Source of the DNA: Gymnorhina tibicen
Taxonomy: Eukaryota > Chordata > Aves > Passeriformes > Artamidae
Assembly (NCBI GenBank): GCA_013399875.1
Contig: VXAZ01004636.1
Span: 2,364,596-2,428,595, forward strand
Direction of reading: 5' to 3'
DNA: 64,000 nt
Below are positions 1 to 14,500 of the stretch, in pieces. The notes beneath the pieces were generated by a model. It worked only from the letters and a program-made list of their open reading frames with translations. It made no database searches and had not been told where the DNA came from. Numbering within the stretch: the stretch's first letter is position 1; every line of letters begins with the position of its first letter. Both the position numbers and the translations under genes were made by a program.

Positions 1-2513
1 GTAACTATATTTAATGCTGCTATATAAGGAGTGGGCAGCCCAATTAGAAACTCCTAGGAAAAAAAGGGTGAAAAACACTGTTATAGACAAAGTGTGTTGA
101 GGCTTGCTTACACACACTAACTTCTTTAATACCACCTCATTTTATCAACAGTTATTATGGCAGTCAGGAGGATGTGGGTGTGTTAAGCTTTGGTTTTTAA
201 ATGTCTCCAGTATAGAACATATTTAAATTCTCATTTGCCAAGATGAGCTTCCAACATTATGTATAGAAATTCAGTAGTTTAACTGGATGGAAATAGAGAT
301 GCATTGAGAGAGGTAGTTTTCCAGAGGATGTCTTTGACCATCTCACTTGTTCTTAAATTGCCTGTATTTATAGGTTGATAATCTGTGAAAAGTGTAAGAA
401 AATTCCTTCTTTCACTAAGAAATACAGTAGCAGGGGCAAGGATCTGCACAGAAGAAAACCAAAATCTTGACACTTGTCTATGAAATTTCTTTCCTCCGGA
501 CTCAATGTGCTGATGAGTCTCAATCTTAACTCTCACAAAGCACAACAACTGTACAGAAATGGTGGTTAATGCTGTTAACTGGTTAAGTGTAATGCTTCCT
601 TTTTCAGCTGATCTGCAAATAGTGGGCATAAATAGTAGTAATATGCAGATAATGCATATAAACAACCTTTTTCTGTAAAATTTCATGTACTTGGTGTTAG
701 AGAAATCCCTTCTTTGTCTGATAGTGCTCTATAGAGAGGGGCATAGTAAATGGAAAAACTACTTGTCTGAAGCCCTGTCTTTATGTAGCTTTTGTTTAAT
801 CAGATGAAAGGAGTTGCCTGTTATTTGCATGTTTAATTACAAGGTTCATCCTTCATACTGGTCTGTTAGGAAAAACTAGTGGAATTTCAGAAATCTGCAT
901 AATTAAATCCAAAGGCAAATGGAAATAAATAACCTTAAAAGAATAGCCTACAGATTCTAGTGTGAAGCCAAGTGTATTACTTGATACTACTGGACAGAGA
1001 AGACAGAGGACTATGTGGAGGCTTCAGCATCAAGTAACTGTTACTGATACTTAATTCTTATTAAGAAGTAATTTGGTCCTATGGTTAAGACCTTGCCGAA
1101 TGTAAGACATCACTGTGGACTTCAGGCAAACAGGGATGATGTTTCAGGTATTAGGCACTGGTCACAGCTGCTTCATATTCTTCCAGAAATACTGGACGCT
1201 TCTGTCCAAAAAGGATATGTTTGTAGATGTTCATAGTGTCTGGAAGGAAACTGAAGAAATAAGTATCTTTGAATTTTTAGACGGAGTAAAAAAGCAAACT
1301 CGTCAACTTACTCATTCAGAACTTGATACAGGCAGGCTGAATTATTCTAGGTGGGTCTTTTTTATTTGGTAATGGGACGGTTGTATTTTTTGTCTTGGAT
1401 TTCCCCCCTACCAGCCAGGCTTATGAGCTCCAAGTGTCAGCCTGTATTTCAGTGGCAGTGACTGAAGAACAGGAGCAGTAGGGAACTGCAAAGGTCTAAT
1501 GGAATCATCTACCTTTGGGAAACAGACTGCTGGTGAAAGCCCAAGTGTCACAGGGTCAGGGTTTGGGGTGGTAACTACCTTAGCTCATTTGGAGTCCTGT
1601 TCCTATTCAGTATTTTAAATCTTATAATACTAACTTTTATCTCTCTATTTTTCAAAACTCCTGAACCTAAAGTGGTATTTTGGGTGGGATATATAAGCAG
1701 AGTAACATACATAAATGTAAGCACATAACATACAAGAAACATAGATAAGCACATAACATACAAGAAAATTGTGTGCTGAGTTTCCTCTCACTTTGAGGTG
1801 CTGAGTAGTACAGAACTGAGCTCTAAAAGAATAGAAGAGATTTTTGCCCTGGTTGCATAAATCACAAGAACTATGACAAGTCACAAGAAATATTTTGTAT
1901 TTTAAGGTTTACTTACCTTAGTCTTCCTCTGTGTTGGTGTTGATTTTTTTCACTCAGTTGCAATAAATATTGCTTTTGTTCCACATTTTCTAAGTTCGCT
2001 GTTGGTCATATTCATCTGGAAGCTACTGTTCTAGAGTGGATACTTCCCAACTCCTGTACCTTTTTCCATGACCAAATTAAAATATACCTCTGAGAAAGCA
2101 GTAAAACTTTCTGTGTAGAAGCTTGTTCTTGGGATTAGTCTTACTCTTCTTCCCAGTGTGTAAAAGCAGAATGTAAAGTGAAGTATTTCTATCTGAGATG
2201 TACTGTGCATCCATCTTGGAAATTAAAATGCCACATATTTAGCTCCGTTACAGAAAAGTACCTGTTGTACCTTGATTAAAAGTTTGTGTCACCTATAGCA
2301 TTTAGTAGTCTATATTAACATGCTTCTTTAGGGGGAGGGCCTTGTTTCTTTGGAGTAGCCTTTGCTCACTAGAATATTTAACTTTCCAGAAACCTAATTC
2401 TCATACAGAAACTAATATATTGTTGATACCTTCTAGTTAGCGTAACTTTGTAATGTAAAGCTGTTTGTAAATATTACTTTTCACTTATTTGGAGTCTTTT
2501 TTGTTTGTTTCAG
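1..2513 (+). other. UBE2Q2: UBE2Q2 intron (left part only)
   Basis: This is AT-rich sequence upstream of the first recognised UBE2Q2 exon. No exon encoding the acidic linker or RWD-like domain was seen. It holds a short direct repeat at 1718-1767. The open frames here (for example 1115-1372) match no family I know and have no convincing splice context. Confidence 0.7.
1718..1767 (+). repeat. Direct repeat, two 22-bp copies
   Basis: The 22-mer that starts taagcacataac and ends atacaagaaa occurs at 1718-1739 and 1746-1767, a period of 28. It is a local tandem duplication in an intron. Confidence 0.9.
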
Positions 2514-2598
2514 GGTGCAGTCTCTGGGTCAGTTCAGGCTTCAGATCGACTTATGAAAGAACTCAGGGATATATATAGATCACAGAGTTATAAAACAG
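2514..2598 (+). CDS. UBE2Q2: UBE2Q2 coding exon, first one in window
   Basis: The acceptor tttgtttcag precedes 85 bp that read [17 protein letters not shown], then [10 protein letters not shown], and leave one base of a split glycine codon. The donor is gtaaaatg. This is the junction between the acidic linker and the UBC core. No exon matching the preceding linker was found at 1-2513. Confidence 0.92.
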
Positions 2599-5500
2599 GT
2601 AAAATGCCTCAGATTTCCCCTTTTAAAATAGACTTTAAATGAATTCTCTTGGGAAATACCTTCTGCTAATTTTTCTGTGGTTTGTTGTCCTGTGTTTGTA
2701 TATACGTGTGTGTTTGTGTGTGCACGTATGTAAAAATACATAGATTCATTATATATACTCTTATTAAAGTAGTTTATTTGTGGAGAAAAGTCAGAACGTA
2801 TATTCCTTGGAATAATGATGTGAATTACAGTGGAAAACAAGCTTGTATTTTAAATTAGTTTGAATAATGACCGGTGATTATCTTTAGGTAGTGGATGGCT
2901 ATTTCATTTATTCCTTATAGGAGCTGTATCTAAACTAGCTCAGCCAAGGAAGGATTCAGCGTATTGAATTATCTGAGTGTTACTGTATGAGAAATAGAAA
3001 TTACATAGATTTTGGGCAAATTGTGTTCCTCTAAGTCTGCCAAATAGACAACTCTGTCACTGCAGCCAGGTGTGGGATCCTGGTGCAGGCCGGGGGGAAC
3101 AGGAGGAATGCCTAATTAGAGAGTCAGTATAAACTTAAATACTCTTTCACTTTTCTGAACTTTTGTCCATATTTATTTCTAGTGGACTTAAATCTCACTT
3201 GGCAACGCCATTTCTTTTGTATGTAAAAGAACAGAAGGGAAGGGACAATAGGTTCCTGTTCTGATTTGTCATATTTAACCTCTAGGTCCATTGTTTCATG
3301 CATAGAAGTGCTGGGGACAGTGGTAAAATGTCCAGGGTATAGATTTGATGAGGTAGCCTAGTGTTGATCTAATGCAGCCTACTTCTTTTAGCTTTGTTGC
3401 AACTGAGTGCTTGCCAGTGTGCCCTAATCACCATCTATCCAGGAAGGAATGGATTAGTGGGTCTAGGGAAGAGCTAGAAATAGATCTGTATGAAGTCGTG
3501 GGGGATGCTTTACTGCCCGTTTTTGTGATTAGAACTAAGGTTGGATATAACAAACCAACTTGACTGTAAATACTGCTGTGTGGTGCTCAATCATGTGGTG
3601 GTACCATTGGAGTCAGCCAGGGGTCCTTGGGGTAGGTGTGGTTTGAGGAGAGGATTTAGGCTCTTTAATAATGCCATTTCTTGGCTTTAGATAAACAAGT
3701 CTTAACAAGTTGCAAAAGAGTGATCTCAGTGTAGGAAAGCATACTCTAAATTATGAGGAAGAGCAAATCTTGCTAAACTTGACAGAAAGTTGAGGTTCTT
3801 AAAGGTGAGTGCAGTAACTTACAGCTTATGACTTTGGAAATATGTAAAAATACTGCAACTGGATGCCTCATGTTGATCTCTAAAACATGGTAATGAAGTA
3901 GTGTCAAGTGGAGGTTGACACTGCAAAGATGATGGAGATTCTGCTTTGAAACACCGTCCTACTGACACATTTATTACATTTTACTGGTAAATTGATGCTG
4001 TTTGTTATAAAACTTACCTAGATTCATTCCTTATGGCTTCATTTATTCTTCGACCTTGAGTGAATTTATGTTACCGGTTCTTTTCCTTCGCGCAAAACTC
4101 CTGCTTTTATAGCCCAGTTCTGCCTTCTGTTAGGTAACTGTCACCATGTGCACAGGCTGTGGCAGGTAATTGGCTTCTTCAATGTCATTTTTGTTCGGAG
4201 TGCTTGCCCCATGGTCCGTTTTACCCTGAATTTAATTTCTTTCTACTAATGTGCGAAGGGAACCATTGTGAAACTTACAGGTTCTGGTAAGTGTTGCAAG
4301 GTAATTTAATGCTGTCTTCATTTCTTTGTAAGACAAGCCTGAAAGGCTAAGGCTGATTTTTAGTTGGGTGAGGATCACTTTATTTAGTTTGCGTGAGGTT
4401 ACATCTTTTTGGGACTGACAGCAGGACAACACTGTGAGTTTTGAAGTGAATAATACTTGTAGCAATAATCTTTTAAATTTTTTTTTGCTATTAGACTGTT
4501 TCATAAAAAAGTACTATTAAAAGACAGTGGCTTCAGTTGTAGGTGTGTATTCAAGGTAGCATCTATTTTGGAAATGAATTTCCTTTATCAATTGAAGTAA
4601 TGCTGCTGGAGCTCAAGCAAAAGATGACAGCAAGCCTGCTCTCAACAGCAGTTGCTTATCTGCCTGGGAAATCTAGGGGAAAAATTGCCCTTAAAGAAAC
4701 TGAAAATAATTTTCTTACGAGCTGACAGAAGCAAAAAATACTCTAGCAAATTAAGATACTCTGTTGTGAATTAGACAGTTTCATTAACCTGTTCAGATAA
4801 TGGGAGCCACAAGTCCTGCAAAGTCAGATTATCTCATTTCCAGATATCAGATTGGAGATTCACAAAGGACTTAACATAATTTAGGGGATTGGGAAAGGAG
4901 GGCAAGAAACAAAGAATTTGGGGATATTAAATGAAATCTTTTCTGTTCGTATCTTTGGCATCTTTTTCATTCATATATAGTTCATACAGACTTCAATTCA
5001 CTGTTTTTATCCAAAGACTGCATGGGATTTATTTTTTGATATAGTCATGTTGTCATAAGCAAGACATTGCCTCTGCTTTGAAAGGAATTGTTTTTCTTTC
5101 TGCATTTCAATTTCTTACTTTTTTGCTTGCTTCGTGGTTCTGTGGGCTTCTTTTTACTTGATCACCTCTTTTACTTAATCACCTTTGAGGAATAAAAAAA
5201 CTCACCTTGTGTTTAAGCAAGAGGAACCTACCTTGATTCCTTTCCTGCATTAAGGACCTCTCAAAAACTGCTATTAATAAGTTAAGTTCTTTTTGACAGG
5301 AACCTTTTTCCTCTCACTGTCAAAATTACAAAAAAAGCATATGAGTTACTTCCAAATAACACCTGTTGATTATTCAGAAAATCCCAAACAACGCCCTCCC
5401 TCAGCTTTGGATAGTGTTGTTAAGTAGCTTCCATATCAAGACACGGAGCCCCTCTGCTGCTGTTTGTGAGGAGACACAGATACTATTTGCCTCAAAACTT

Positions 5501-8500
5501 GGGTGCTTGAAAGGCTGATGGAGTGTCACAGTGGTGTTAAGGCTCGTGCTCGTCAGTCCTGAGCTGAGCCTCTCTCTTGAAGAACCCTTTTGCAGCCTCT
5601 GGCTTAGGTGCAGTACAACTCTTCCTGTTGGGGAAGCTGGCAAAATGCGTGGGCCTTGGAACTGAAGGACTGGGACATGAACTGTGGCTAAGAACAGGAG
5701 CCCCAGGATGATGGAAGGCGTGCAGGAGTGGGGCTGGAGGCTGAGCGAGTGAACAAAGGGATGGAAGTTCTCCTGTGATCTTCCATTGTTTAGGATGGTG
5801 TCAGGATCCTTACTGTAACTTATTCCCTTGTCTGTAGTAAGTATTCTATGCTCATGCTAGGGGCCAAAACTGTAATATTGAGAGGCTGCTTCTTTCCAGT
5901 ATTTGCTCCTATTTGGATGCAGGTGGAAGAAAATATTCTGGATACAACAATGGAATAGATTTGTCATTAATGAGAGTTGACAATGAGCAGAGTTCTGAAT
6001 GTCAACTCCTTTGTTGTTACACCAGAGCAGTAGAAATTGAAATTCTAACAGTTTGTGACTTACACTAAGGTGAGTTCAGAAAATAGTGTCCTTGGATCTG
6101 GGGAATTGGAAAAAGGCCTTAATAGCTCCTTTGGTTGATCCTCAAACAGAAATGTCAGGTCTCTGAAGCAGCTGCTGATTAAAAGGGACATAGAGAGCAC
6201 AGTGAGCATGTGTTCAGGCCTACACTGTTATTCTAGACATAGAAAAATTAGAAATTGTGCTCTTGGCTGCAGTACCCACTTGTTCGTGGTACTCAGTAAG
6301 GAGAAACAAGCCATGGGTGCTTTAACTTGTGTGCCAAGTTTTGAAATGCTTTAGAAATAAAGGGGTCTGGACAGCTTGAAATGTCATCTGTACTCCAAGT
6401 ACTAATGCTTTGTAAGTTTCAACTGCAAGATTATTTTTATGCTAACATAATAAAACTCAGAAATTAATACCCCCGTTCCTTGGGGAGAATGTGGTGACTG
6501 CAATCTGGTGGTTGTATTGCCTTCAGAAATCCTAGGCAGGTTCCTGATTTGCATATGACTTCTAAATAATTAGGTCAGCAACAGAGATGCTGTTAAATAT
6601 TAGACCAGGTAATGAGTTTAATAATAGTGGGTTAGTCTATATGCATGAGTATTCTGTGAAAGAAGAGGTTTAACTTTTGTACATGACTGATAACCATGTT
6701 CTAAATCTTTTCTGGTGGTTAAAGATTTATTGCTTTTTCCAGAGCTGCTTGTGAATTTATGCAGATAGGAAGCTTTGAATATACAAGAAAATGGCAGATA
6801 ATTTCCATCCTTCCCTGGGAGTGAAATGCACAACTGTTGTTTAACATGCTTAAAACAAACAGGCCACTGAAAATCACCAGCTGGCTCCCACAGCCCATTC
6901 CATTCTTCAGATGCATCTTTCTGGCTTCTGCAGTCAACTCTTGGGAATGTGCTTCATCCACTGCAGTATCCCTTTTTTTGGGTTTCTACTGCATACACTG
7001 TCTGGTGTGCTGTCCTGGTCTGCCTGTACTAATGAGAACCTGTGAAATACAGTGCTGCATACTCAAAATGTGTTGTAAAGCATCTTAAAAGCACGTTGGT
7101 CGTGTACTGGGTGTAAAACAGTGAGTAATAAGCAAGATGGAGTTGTAGTTGTGGAATTTTGAAGGTGAAATGGTTAAGTATCAGAAAAAATACTTGATTC
7201 ATGTGGAATTTTTTAATAGAAGTGAAAACACTTTTTCCTTGTAGTTGCTCAGAAGTGTTTCTGCTACTGGAGGAAGGGTGTGCCTCAGTATTTCACCCAT
7301 TGCTTACACCTGCTGACAGTATTCATATTTAAAAGCAAAGAACATTTTTGCTAAGTTTTCTTATTACACTTAGTGCATAATTAATTCTATCTAATACTTC
7401 TACAGGGATATATTCAGTGGAACTGGTAAATGACAGCTTGTATGAATGGCACGTTAAGCTTCTCAAGTAAGTTATTAAAGTTTTTTCATGTTCTGAACAA
7501 TGTTTTATTATTTCTGCAGAGGTTCTTTTGATAAATGAGAATCTCTAGCCAGAGCATATAAAATAGCGTGTTCCAATAGTAGTAGCAGTAATGGTAATTG
7601 TAGCCACAAAATAGTGGCTGTAATTCTGATACATAGAAATGTGTAGAGATGGAACTGTAGTAATTGAGCTGGCAAAAAGGCAGACCTGCTTTTCACTGCC
7701 AACACTATTTGTATTACATTAACTGTCATTACTGTTCCATTCTAAAACTGCTCCAAAATATGCAGCCTCAAGTGATGAAAATTTTCTTCACGAGATTTTG
7801 CATGGTTTTATTTTTATTAGTTTTTCATGACAGGAGTATCCAACTTCTAGTTTCATTCAAGATGTAAGAAAGAACAGAACTGCCTTAGTGTCATTAGTTG
7901 TTTATTTTTACAGTTAAACAGACACATAGGACTGAAACTTTTAGCTATCACATAAATGTGATTTATATAATTATATATGACTTGTCTTCTGTCATCACCT
8001 AGTACACAAAATGAAAAGCAGTACATAACTCACCTTGTTACATCCATAGTCCAATAACTTTAATGCTAGAGGTGTTAGAGTGAAATTATTCCTGGTAAGA
8101 GGATCATCTGCTGTCATCCCTGTACAGTACCCTAAAGAAACAAAGAGCCTACCCAGTCTATGCTGGGTGGCTGCAAAATCTGGCAGTGGATGAAAGAGCT
8201 TCCATCGGTTCCGATATGGCATGGTGGATAGCTATAAGGACAGAGGCTGTTTCAGCAAAGTAGTTGACTTGCCTGTAGGAATTGTTGCCTTGTCCCAGGG
8301 GTGAGACTTGTGCAAACTGAGTCACCAGCTGCTGAAACAGTTTTCTGTTTCCTTCTTAGTGTAGTCATGGGCATGTGAAGGTTTTGAGCCTGAAAATGGC
8401 AGGAATGACACATCAGAGAAATCTGTGTCATGTTATAGGAGGCCTTTCCTATTGAGCACTTCTGTAACCAAGTGCTCAAACCACCGTGCAGTGATTTGAA

Positions 8501-11500
8501 ACCTCTGTTAAGTGCTGTGAACAAGTCTCATTTTCTGCCTTCAGAAAAGAGCATGCAGCAAATGTCTTCCAGAATGTCTAAGAGAATAAGTGTTGTGTTT
8601 GTTTATTGTGGCAAAAAGTGTCTGGAAACAAATGCACTGTGTGCAGAGTAGCTGGGGGGCATAGATGTCAGAGGAAAGAGCCCACGTGAGGAAGGACCAG
8701 TATTGTTACTAGAACAAGTCCCTGTGAACTGGCCCAGCAAAAGCCATGGCTTGAAATGAGAGGTTCCTAAGCACTGGAAGATTTTTTTCTGAAATAACTT
8801 CTCTGTATATCTCTGTAAGATGGGGACAAACTGCCCAAGTAATTCTGAAAAGAGATCTAATAACTTTGTGGTTTCACCTATAGCAGAGGATTGGATTTAA
8901 TGGTCTTCAGTCCCTTTGACATAAGCTTTTGGCTTGCTGCAGGTGTTTTTGATTAGTCTCTTCTCTTTAAAAGCTGATGGGGTGTCAGAGCTTGGTGGGA
9001 TTAACCCAGTAGTGTCTGAATTAATGGCCAGGCTGCTCACCACCAGCATTTTGGAACAAACAGTTGTTGAAATTCTGCTGAGCAGAAGCTGCTGGCTTTA
9101 GTCCTTCTGCTGATGCAGATTACTTTTAACAGCTGATGCAGAACTACAATTACATATCCATAAAGGATTCACTAACTATGTGCTGAAAATTGGATGACTA
9201 CAGTCTTCCTGTTTTTCTCGCCTCTTATTTGAACACAACTAAACTGAAGAGAATTAAAATTGCTCTTTTAAAATAAACAGCTTACTTTGTGCTGTGTTTA
9301 AGTAATGCTTGATAGCATGGGGAATGTAATACATTGCAACAAGTTTTCATGCTGATCTCATGGCAAAGTTTTAACTTTGTAAAAGGAGCAAGAATTTCCT
9401 GCAGTTCACCTTAAACTAGTATTTGTAAACTACAAATACCTAAATTCTTTAAGAGGAATTACTGTTTACAGGTATTGAAAATATTAACTTCATCCATGAT
9501 TTCCCACCTGCTGCTTTTATAGGGTTGATCCTGATAGCCCACTGCATAGTGATCTTCAGGTCTTAAAAGAAAAAGAAGGTGTAGAATACATTTTACTCAA
9601 CTTCTCTTTTAAGGTAAGTGTCTGTGGGATGAAAAGCTGCAGTTAAATTTGAGGCTTACTATAGAAAGTGACTGAAATGACCCTCAGCTGTTACTTGGGT
9701 AATAATGGATCTGTAGCATAAAAAAAGGGAAGGAAATAAAAGAAAACTAAATTCTAAGTTTGGCACTAAAGCTTCCCAAAAAAATGCTTTTTAGTCAGTA
9801 CTGTGGAAAGGGAATTTTTACGGAACTGAAAAATTGTAGTACTTCAAATCTGATTTGACAAATAAGGCTATTGAAGTACTTTCTGGTTGGGAAGCAATGT
9901 CACAGTATTTTCCTTAACCTGTTTTTTTATTATTCTTTTCAGGATAACTTCCCTTTTGATCCTCCCTTTGTGCGAGTGGTGTCTCCTGTGCTCACGGGAG
10001 GGTAGGTCTGAGTTGCCCTACAGAAATTGTGCTTTGGGGTAGAAATGTTACAACTTGAAAAACTCTGTGCCCGCCATAATGGTTAAGAACTGACCTCTGG
10101 GGTGGTTAACATTGCTTTTGCTTCTCTTGTTGTAAGGTGTTTTGGGTTTGTGCTTTGAACGGGTCTTGATCCCTGTGTCGCCTAAGTTTGCTGTATAGTC
10201 TTAACTGTCTCTCTCTTGCTGGTAACACTGCTATAAAGTTTTTGTTTAAAAATTCCTCAAATGCTAATCAAAAAATACTAAATTTAATTGAAAACATGCT
10301 CCAAATGTCATCTAAAATGTGTTTGAAGTGCTGTCTGTGGCACGGAAACTTATATATATCCCTGGAGAGAAGGTTAAATTCACCTTCCAAGGCTTTTATG
10401 CATCTCCTGGTGACAGGCCTGCATTTGAAAATGCAGTCTGTAATAGCTGGAGTTGATTCTGATTTGATTTGAATTGCCATGTATCCTTTTTGAATTCAGT
10501 AAATGGTTAGTGCAGTTAAATAGGGTTCATGAGGGGTGCTGCTAATCTCAAAGCTAACGAGCAGAGCCAAACACAAGAAAATTCACTGGATTCTAGTTTT
10601 ATTGTACTCAGACTTCTTTGTAGAATGAAAAAAGGATGGCTTTTCAGTGGTCACTTCCCTCTGAATGTCATATGGATGTATGAGGTTTAAATGTCTTGAT
10701 CATAGAGGAGAATACATTTTGGCAGTGGTGAATTCTCTTCCCTCTGTCTAGGTTTTGTGATGCTCAGGTGTTCTGCGGAGTCCCAGTCAGCACAATGGAT
10801 GAAGTGTTACTGAAATTAGAAAGTGATTTACAGGAAAAGAGCAAGAAAGATCTGATTATCTCATATTATTTATAAGTGCACCTACATTGTTTGAAATGGT
10901 GTGAAATCTCTTTACAGAATTGAATTTTGTTGGTTTCTTTTAGCTACACATCAGTACTATGTATATGTAGAGTAGCCATAAAAAGCAACTTCCCTTTTTC
11001 CATGGTCTCTGCAGTTGTGCAGACCAGCTCAGTCAGTAGTTTAAACTAAGTCTAGTTAGCAAACAACTTTTTTTTGTCTCACAGTGCTAATCTTCTTTGC
11101 CTAAGTATAACACGGCTATATGGTTATAATATATTACTGGTTAAAGAGCATTTCAGCTTTATGAACAAAGAATTTAACAAACAAGCTGGCAAGAGCTTAA
11201 AGTGCTGTGAGCACTTGCATCTTTTTACTAACTGCTGATGTCAAGTGTATTTTCTTTCACATTTGTTTCTAGGTATGTCCTAGGTGGAGGTGCATTATGC
11301 ATGGAACTTCTTACTAAACAGGTGAATATGGGCTCTTTTATCTGGATAATAAAACATGCCTTAAAATAGTGAAAATAGGTGCTTCCCTTGAGTTGAAGAA
11401 TCCCTGTGTGGAATAAATTACATGCTCCAAAGGAAACATGGTGGAATTAAACCTCAGTCCCACAAGACTTGCCTTGTTGATCTTGTTTGAGATCTTCTCT

Positions 11501-14500
11501 TCTGCCTCGGATGGCTTACAAGAGATCTGAGGAAGAGGCAGGAAGTGCAAGCATGTCAACTTGGAATTCTCAGAATTTCTGTGAGGAAGGCAGTGTGAAG
11601 AGTGAGTTCTGGGGAGCAAGACACAGTTTTCTTTTCTAGAAGCCTCTTCAACTGCATAAAGGCAGCTCTGGAGAAGTGAGGAATACGGGTGATTATAGGC
11701 ATAGATGATTCGTGTAGACAAAGTGATTCTCCCTTTAAAATAAGTAAATTAATGAAGGTGGGCTCTGGCAGAAACTCCTGTGAGCTCTGGAAGGTAAAGC
11801 AATGCCAGAGATGAGCAAAATTCTTATAGCTTACTGAATTGACTTCATTAGAAATCAGCCTTTTCTGCTTCTTGGAACAAGAAGTTGTAATTTCTGTTGT
11901 GACATTGCTGGAAGTGTGTCAGTGCTGTAAGGATGGAGCTTTTTTTTCCTGTCTTGCTATATTTTGGAAATGTGATTCAGCCCTTTCATTCTTTTTACGA
12001 GTTCTTAGTACTAGTACCGTATATCATTTTACAGATTTTCTGTGGAAAATAACAGTCAATTGAAAAGAAGTAGTTAAAACTAAAACTGGAGTGCAGAAAA
12101 AAAAAATAATCCCAAAGCACACATTCCAAAATAGATTTGCAAGGTGAGCACAAGCAGCAAGTACATGTTGTATGTTAATATTCCTTTCCTCCTCCAGGGC
12201 TGGAGCAGTGCCTACTCAATAGAATCAGTCATCATGCAGATCAATGCCACTTTAGTCAAAGGAAAAGCCAGAGTACAGTTTGGAGCCAATAAGGTAAATG
12301 TGCTGTGTTTATCAGTTACACAAATCACTGTTGGGCTTCCATTTCTTTGCTGACTCTCATAGAAGATGTTTAATGACAGAACTGTTACTGCAAATATATT
12401 TGCATTTTAAATTGTCTGGTGCCTGTATGAGTATTTTATTGGCAATTAAGAATTTTTTATGTAATTATGAGCATACGAGGTGGATAAAGCCTTGGGATGG
12501 GCAGGGTATTTAAGTAGTTAGGCTTTTGCTATCCTTGTATTGGAAAGGGAGGGAAGGAGGATCAGAATTGGGAGGATTTGGAATTTCTGGCTCTGAGAAG
12601 GGAATCTTGAAAGCCAGGAATGTCCTAACATTGTGCATAGTTTTTATTTTTAAGCCCACTGTAGAGTTTCCTGGTAGAACTGTTTCTGAGTGTTGCATAT
12701 CTAGATGCAGGTTTTTATGTTAGTTTTTTCTCCTTTCAGAATCAATATAATCTAGCAAGAGCACAGCAGTCCTATAAGTCACTAGTACAAATACATGAGA
12801 AAAATGGTATGTATGTTCTTGCCATTTTGTTCTTGTCTGCGCAGCACTCTGGGAATTGGTGTTTGGCCACAGAGAAACTTGAAGTGACAGTGTCTTATTT
12901 TGGCTTGGGAAGACCATAAATGTTTTTTCCTTTTCTTCTTGCACTAGAAAGACAGTAGTGCTTAAATAACTTGACTGCAATCATTGCAACTTTTCCGGGG
13001 TACTTGAATGTTGTGTCTGTTCCTACTGCTTCTTGAAAGGCAGCTCCATTTCACTCTCAGCCAGTTGATCTAGGAACTTCATTGTTACTGCAGCTTTAAG
13101 GTCTCTTAATATTGGTGAAGTATCTGCTGGAAGTTTATTCCTTTCCCTGAAAGATTTTGTTTCCATGTGGCAAAAACCTATTGGAAATAATCATTAAGGA
13201 AGAGATAAAGAAGAAAAAAAGACCTGAGACTAAAAAAATACAAGAAGTCCAAGTGAGGTGCACTAGTTGGGAAACCGTACAATAGAATAAGGAGACACCT
13301 GTTTTGGTTTGGGCTTTTTTACTCTATTTATGAAGTCTCTCTGCTGCATAAAAAAAGTGTACAAGTGCTTCCAGGTATAATTGAATTTACTGTGGCAGTA
13401 TGAGATGCCTGAGGCTTTAAAAGGTTTAAGTAGCTTACATGTTACATAAAGGTTGTCAGCAGAGAGTTAGTCCAGTTACCGCTTCGTGATGCTCTTTGCT
13501 CTGGGCTGGACGCAGCGTCCTCCAGGAATTCAGGTTACTGTGAATGTGTTTCAGTGTGACTGCAAAGAGCACCTCAGCTTCCCTACAGGAGAACGGAACA
13601 TAACACCTGTACTCTTGGGAGGAAGATCAAAGATAATGATTTTAACATGCTTTCCAATTTTACAATATTTTGATCTTGCCGTTAACTGAGTCTTTTGTTC
13701 CTTTAGTTTGCTACAAAAGCCAGCGTGCTGTCTGTGTACTTCTACCTGTGTGCTACACATGATCAGTCCTGCCTCAGGAGCTGTACACAAAGCATTCATA
13801 GTACTCAGTGCTGCTGTGAAAGGTGTCTTGAGCTTAGAGCTGCTACCTGCTCTCTGGGACAGCACAAATAGACCCTGTAGTCACTGTACAAACATTTAGA
13901 GGAAATTTTACAAGAGGGGCTGGGAGAATTAAAATTGGAGGTCTCTAGAAAAAGCTGTGCACCCTTGATCAGGTATGATTCAGCTGCTAAACATGCCAAA
14001 TTATGTCAGGAGACCAGTTATTCAACTGACATTTCTGAGCTTATGCCTACAGTAGGATTTGCAGAAGTAGGATAAACCATTCAGTTGCTTGTGCATGCCT
14101 AACTCTGCAGTACACAAAATGGTATTTATATAAGTGTCCCAGTGCAGTTGTGTTTGTATGTCTATGCTTTGAATAGCTCAAAGACTTGGGGGTTTTACCT
14201 CTCTTTTATTAAGTTTGGTTAGAGCAATGTTCCTCCTTCAGCAGCTTCCTCTTGCTGGTGTTCAGCTTGTCCAGCTCAGGATAGCTGCTGCCACAAAAAT
14301 CCGTGTTTGCACACCCAAATACTGGGTCTGATCCCGGAATGTGCCACATGGTTTGTCTCCCACTGCTGACTACTAGCATTTAGGATGCTCGGTCTCACTG
14401 AGCTGGCCTGCTTTAAGAGGGAAGGAATGAGCCAGGTTAGGCTTCCATCTCCCACAGATGAAGAGTAGGATGGTCTGGACACAGCAGTGCTGGTACCTAA

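Noticed and set aside
11338..11721. 127-codon minus-strand open frame in a UBE2Q2 intron
   Set aside because: No family resemblance and no splice signals, and it lies antisense in an intron of a well-supported gene.
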